From contig JAGPDF010000015.1 of assembly GCA_018057705.1 (NCBI GenBank), positions 5,248-62,074 of the forward strand: DNA of 56,827 bases, in the 5' to 3' direction. Shown piece after piece: positions 54,312 through 56,827 of this stretch. The notes below the pieces were generated by a model. That model was given only the letters and a program-made list of their open reading frames with translations. It was not told the DNA's origin and did not search any database. Both the position numbers and the translations under genes were made by a program. The DNA comes from Thermoanaerobaculia bacterium. GTDB lineage: Bacteria; Acidobacteriota; Thermoanaerobaculia; Multivoradales; JAGPDF01. Each line of letters begins with the position of its first letter. Position 1 is the first letter of the stretch.

Positions 54312-54683
54312 TCAGCCGCCGCGCGGCCGGGAAGACATCACGTGAGAACCCTGGAGAACAGCGCGACCGGTGACCGACCAGGCCGAAGCGGCGCCCTCGC
54401 CGGGCAGCATGCGGCGCACGCCGCGAATCCGGTGGCGGCCGGCGACGAGGGTCGCGGCGGCCGCGGCGAGCAGGACGAGCGTGGTCGAGTCGATCGTCGG
54501 CGCCGCCAGCAGGGCCTCCGCTTCTCCCCGTTTTTCGGCTGACTGCCAGCGCTCGTCGAGACGGCGCATGAGCGTGATCGCGCCGGTCACCAGCAGCAGG
54601 CCGAGAAAGACGACTCCCATGCCGATCAGGGAGATCTCGAGTCCGAAGCTCAGGGTATCGGTGTCCATGGGCGTGGTCGTCAC
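54312..54683 (-). CDS. OadG/MmdD-like delta (gamma) subunit of the decarboxylase
   Basis: A 123-aa protein with an N-terminal transmembrane helix (GLEISLIGMGVVFLGLLLVT) typical of OadG, an Arg/Glu-rich stretch (RRLDERWQSAEKRGEAE) and a second hydrophobic patch (TTLVLLAAAAATLVAG). The C-terminal RRMLPGEGAASAW looks like a docking tail. GTG 54683 overlaps the carboxyltransferase stop (GTGA); ATG 54668 is the other possible start. It anchors the alpha subunit to the membrane complex. Confidence 0.82.
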   Translation of the reverse strand: MTTTPMDTDTLSFGLEISLIGMGVVFLGLLLVTGAITLMRRLDERWQSAEKRGEAEALLAAPTIDSTTLVLLAAAAATLVAGRHRIRGVRRMLPGEGAASAWSVTGRAVLQGSHVMSSRPRGG

Positions 54684-56230
54684 ATCGGAATCAGGCCGTG
54701 CTTCTTCTGCGGGCGAAGCTCCCGCTTGGAACGCAGGACCTCGAGTGCGCTCGCGACGTAGACCCGGGTCTCCGCCGGCTCGATGATGTCGTCGAGCATG
54801 CCGCGCGCCGCGGCGACCCGCGGGTCGGCGAAGCTCTCGCGGTAGGCCGCCGCGCGGCGCGCAAGCTCGGCGGCGGGATCCTCCGCCGCTTCGATCTCCT
54901 TGCGCGCCAGCACCCGCACCGCGCCCTCGGCGCCCATGACGGCGATCTCGGCGCCCGGCCAGGCGCAGGAGCGGTCGGCGCCCATCGCCTTGGCGCACAT
55001 CGCGAGATAAGCCCCGCCATAGGCCTTGCGGACGATGACCGTCACCTTGGGCACGGTCGCCGCGGCGTAGGCGAAGAGCATCTTGGCGCCGTGCCGGATG
55101 ATGCCGCCCAACTCCTGGCGGACGCCGGGCAGGAACCCGGGGACGTCGACGAAAGTGACCAGCGGGATGTTGAAGGCGTTGCAGAAGCGGATGAAGCGCG
55201 CCGCCTTGTCGGAGGCGTCGATGTCGAGTGCGCCGGCACGCACCATGGGCTGGTTGCCGAGGACGCCGACGGTGCGTCCGGCGACGCGGCCGAAGCCGAT
55301 CAACAGATTGGCGGCGTACGCTGCCTGGATCTCGAGAAAGTCGCCGCGATCGACCGTGCGCCGTACGATCTCGCGCATGTCGTAGGGCTCGCGCGGGTCG
55401 GCCGGAACGATCGCCGAGAAGCCGTCGTCGGGATAAAGCGCCTCCTCGTGGAGCTCGGCGATGAAAGGCGGATCCTCGGTGTTGTTGGCGGGCAGGAAGT
55501 CGAGCAGGCGGCGGGCGATCGCCACCGCGTCGGCGTCGTCTGCGGCGACGAAGTGGACGACCCCCGAGTAGTGGGCGTGGCTTTCGACGCCGCCGAGCTC
55601 CTCGGCAGTGACCTCCTCGCCGGTGACCTCACGGATGACCGACGGGCCGGTGATGTACATCTGGCCGACACTCGCCACCTGGATGATGAAATCGGTGAGC
55701 GCTGGCGAGTAGGCGGCGCCGCCGGCGCAGGGGCCGGCGATGATCGACAGTTGCGGCACGACGCCGGAGAGCAGGACATTGCGGTAGAAGATCTGGCCGT
55801 AACCGTCGAGGGCGGCGACGCCTTCCTGGATGCGCGCGCCGGCGCCGTCGTTGAAGACCAGCACGGGGTGGCCGGAGCGCAGCGCCGCGTCCATGAGCTC
55901 GGCGATCTTGCCCGCCCCGGATTCGCCGATCGAGCCGCCGACGACGGTGAAGTCCTGACTGGCGGCATAGACCGGCCGGCCGCCGACGCTGCCGACGCCG
56001 GTCACCACGCCTTCGGCCGGCAGTTCCTTGCCGGCGAGATCGGGATGGGTGGAGCGGTGGCGCACCCAGAGATTCCACTCCTGGAAGGTGTCGGGGTCGT
56101 AGAGCAGGGCGAGGCGCTCGCGCGCCGTCAGCTTGCCAGCGGCGCGCTGTTTGGCGAGCCGCTCGGGGCCTCCCCCCTGCTGGAGGCGGGCGCGTTCGAG
56201 ACGCAGGCGCTCGATTGCCGGGTCTGCCAT
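54680..56230 (-). CDS. mmdA: carboxyltransferase (alpha) subunit, methylmalonyl-CoA decarboxylase type
   Basis: A 516-aa acyl-CoA carboxyltransferase. It has the two crotonase-fold halves: FTVVGGSIGESGAGKIAELM with FNDGAGARIQEGVAALDGYG, then FVDVPGFLPGVRQELGGIIR with KAYGGAYLAMCAKAMGADRS. The family includes propionyl-CoA carboxylase beta, but neighbours encoding biotin carrier, delta and beta subunits identify a Na+-translocating decarboxylase: methylmalonyl-CoA (or glutaconyl/malonyl-CoA) is decarboxylated and Na+ exported. ATG 56230 follows GGAGGAACC. First gene of the operon. Confidence 0.93.
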   Translation of the reverse strand: MADPAIERLRLERARLQQGGGPERLAKQRAAGKLTARERLALLYDPDTFQEWNLWVRHRSTHPDLAGKELPAEGVVTGVGSVGGRPVYAASQDFTVVGGSIGESGAGKIAELMDAALRSGHPVLVFNDGAGARIQEGVAALDGYGQIFYRNVLLSGVVPQLSIIAGPCAGGAAYSPALTDFIIQVASVGQMYITGPSVIREVTGEEVTAEELGGVESHAHYSGVVHFVAADDADAVAIARRLLDFLPANNTEDPPFIAELHEEALYPDDGFSAIVPADPREPYDMREIVRRTVDRGDFLEIQAAYAANLLIGFGRVAGRTVGVLGNQPMVRAGALDIDASDKAARFIRFCNAFNIPLVTFVDVPGFLPGVRQELGGIIRHGAKMLFAYAAATVPKVTVIVRKAYGGAYLAMCAKAMGADRSCAWPGAEIAVMGAEGAVRVLARKEIEAAEDPAAELARRAAAYRESFADPRVAAARGMLDDIIEPAETRVYVASALEVLRSKRELRPQKKHGLIPM

Positions 56231-56532
56231 GGTTCCTCCGGCCACGCTCCGTGCAGCAGGGGCGAGGCCGGATTCAGGGTAGCAGCCTTCGCCGCCCCGC
56301 CTGCTGCTTCTCGGGGTAGGGAAGGCGATCCGGCGGAGAGGGGGTGTCGGCCAGCGCCCGGTTCGGGCGCCGCGACTTGCCGAGTGCGACGTTTTCCTGC
56401 ACGATCGGCCCTCGCCATCGTCGACGGGCCCGCCCAGGGGGGCGTCCCGGCGTCCTGGCGCCCCGGTGCTCCGCCGATCCCGCCGCTCCCGGCGCTCGCG
56501 GCGAGGGCCGCGCCGTGCAAGGGAGGCAAGAG
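56231..56532. other. 302-bp gene-free divergent region
   Basis: No protein-like frame, tRNA or strong repeat is visible between the decarboxylase operon (leftward) and the VWFA-related gene (rightward). Presumably it holds both promoters; no confident -35/-10 pair stands out. Confidence 0.5.
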
Positions 56533-56827
56533 ATGAAACTCGCGCTGGTTGCCTGCTCCATGGTCGCCGCCGGGCTCGCCGCGACTCTCCCGGTCGCCGC
56601 CCAGGAAGCTCCGCCTGCGTTCGGCGAGCGCGTCGAGGTCGAGGTGGTGAACGTCGACGTCGTCGTCACCGATGCCGCGGGCAAGCGGGTCACGAACCTC
56701 ACCCGGGAGGACTTCCGCCTGGAGGTCGACGGCAAGCCGATGCCGATCGACTACTTCGCGCCTCCGGGCGCGCAGCCGCTGACCAAGCCGCGGAGCGCCT
56801 CCGAGCCCGAGGTCGAGACGGTCGATC
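56533..56827 (+). CDS. VWFA-related secreted protein, N-terminal part
   Basis: The first 98 residues of a protein cut by the window end. Signal peptide about 1-23 (LVACSMVAAGLAATLPVAAQ), then VEVEVVNVDVVVTDAAGKRV and LTREDFRLEVDGKPMPIDYF. This is the hallmark start of the 'VWFA-related Acidobacterial domain' family, in which a von Willebrand A domain follows. ATG 56533 comes after GGGAGGCAAGAG. It is a useful taxonomic clue. Confidence 0.88.
   Translation, partial: MKLALVACSMVAAGLAATLPVAAQEAPPAFGERVEVEVVNVDVVVTDAAGKRVTNLTREDFRLEVDGKPMPIDYFAPPGAQPLTKPRSASEPEVETVD

Overview
The window is a GC-rich bacterial chromosome segment. Three things point to Acidobacteriota, possibly a Thermoanaerobaculia-like lineage: the partial gene at the right edge starts like the 'VWFA-related Acidobacterial' secreted proteins, several secreted proteins carry a DGFES...WS motif, and the overall gene content fits. 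The taxonomic call is inference from sequence flavour, not a phylogeny.

Left part (1-8.5 kb): a partial PAS-domain gene, a fused alpha/beta 2-oxoacid dehydrogenase E1, then a tightly coupled operon encoding a composite respiratory molybdoenzyme (NarI-like cytochrome b with a zinc-ribbon tail, bis-MGD oxidoreductase, four-cluster ferredoxin subunit, Tat-type Rieske protein, small membrane protein) followed by a TDT-family transporter. From 8.5 to 15.9 kb lies a stress/sugar-phosphate cluster: FAD oxidoreductase plus AhpD-like protein, a PAS-LuxR regulator, a mannose-1-phosphate guanylyltransferase-like gene, a small exported protein, DUF488, transaldolase, an IolC-C-terminal-like (DUF2090) protein and a uracil-DNA-glycosylase-family protein. 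Two of its promoter regions share a 22-bp motif.

15.9-22.2 kb is an accessory island bounded by two copies (about 91% identical at protein level) of a 1.2-kb direct repeat. Each copy carries a plasmid-type RepA gene, two iteron-like repeats and a hairpin. Between the copies are a secreted subtilase and a HAF-repeat secreted protein. The left edge of the repeats resembles the DNA flanking the 3' end of a tRNA-Ala gene at 43.6 kb.

22.3-35.8 kb holds a XylR/DmpR-type sigma-54 activator, a DsbA-NhaA fusion antiporter, and a long operon (YceI, DoxX, YjdJ/YjdI pair, CatE-like dioxygenase, FMN reductase, FrnE-like DsbA, SDR, luciferase-like monooxygenase) that looks like a quinone/electrophile or aromatic-compound response. 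A sigma-54-like promoter and a 14-bp palindrome lie in front of it; a zinc alcohol dehydrogenase, a second FMN reductase and a tandem UspA protein follow on the other strand. 35.8-41.8 kb is a complete Mrp Na+/H+ antiporter operon with fused MrpAB. 42-44.5 kb contains a GreA/Rnk-like factor, gene remnants, a PIN/AbrB toxin-antitoxin pair with a clear promoter and operator, and tRNA-Ala(CGC). Then come a TPR-like protein, two secreted proteins and a decayed DUF2868 gene.

The right part (47.9-56.8 kb) encodes an acyl-CoA synthetase, a KamA-type radical SAM aminomutase with an aminotransferase, and a complete Na+-pumping methylmalonyl-CoA-type decarboxylase (alpha, delta, gamma biotin carrier, beta). 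With Mrp and NhaA this suggests that sodium-motive force matters to the cell. No rRNA, CRISPR array or recognisable transposase was seen.
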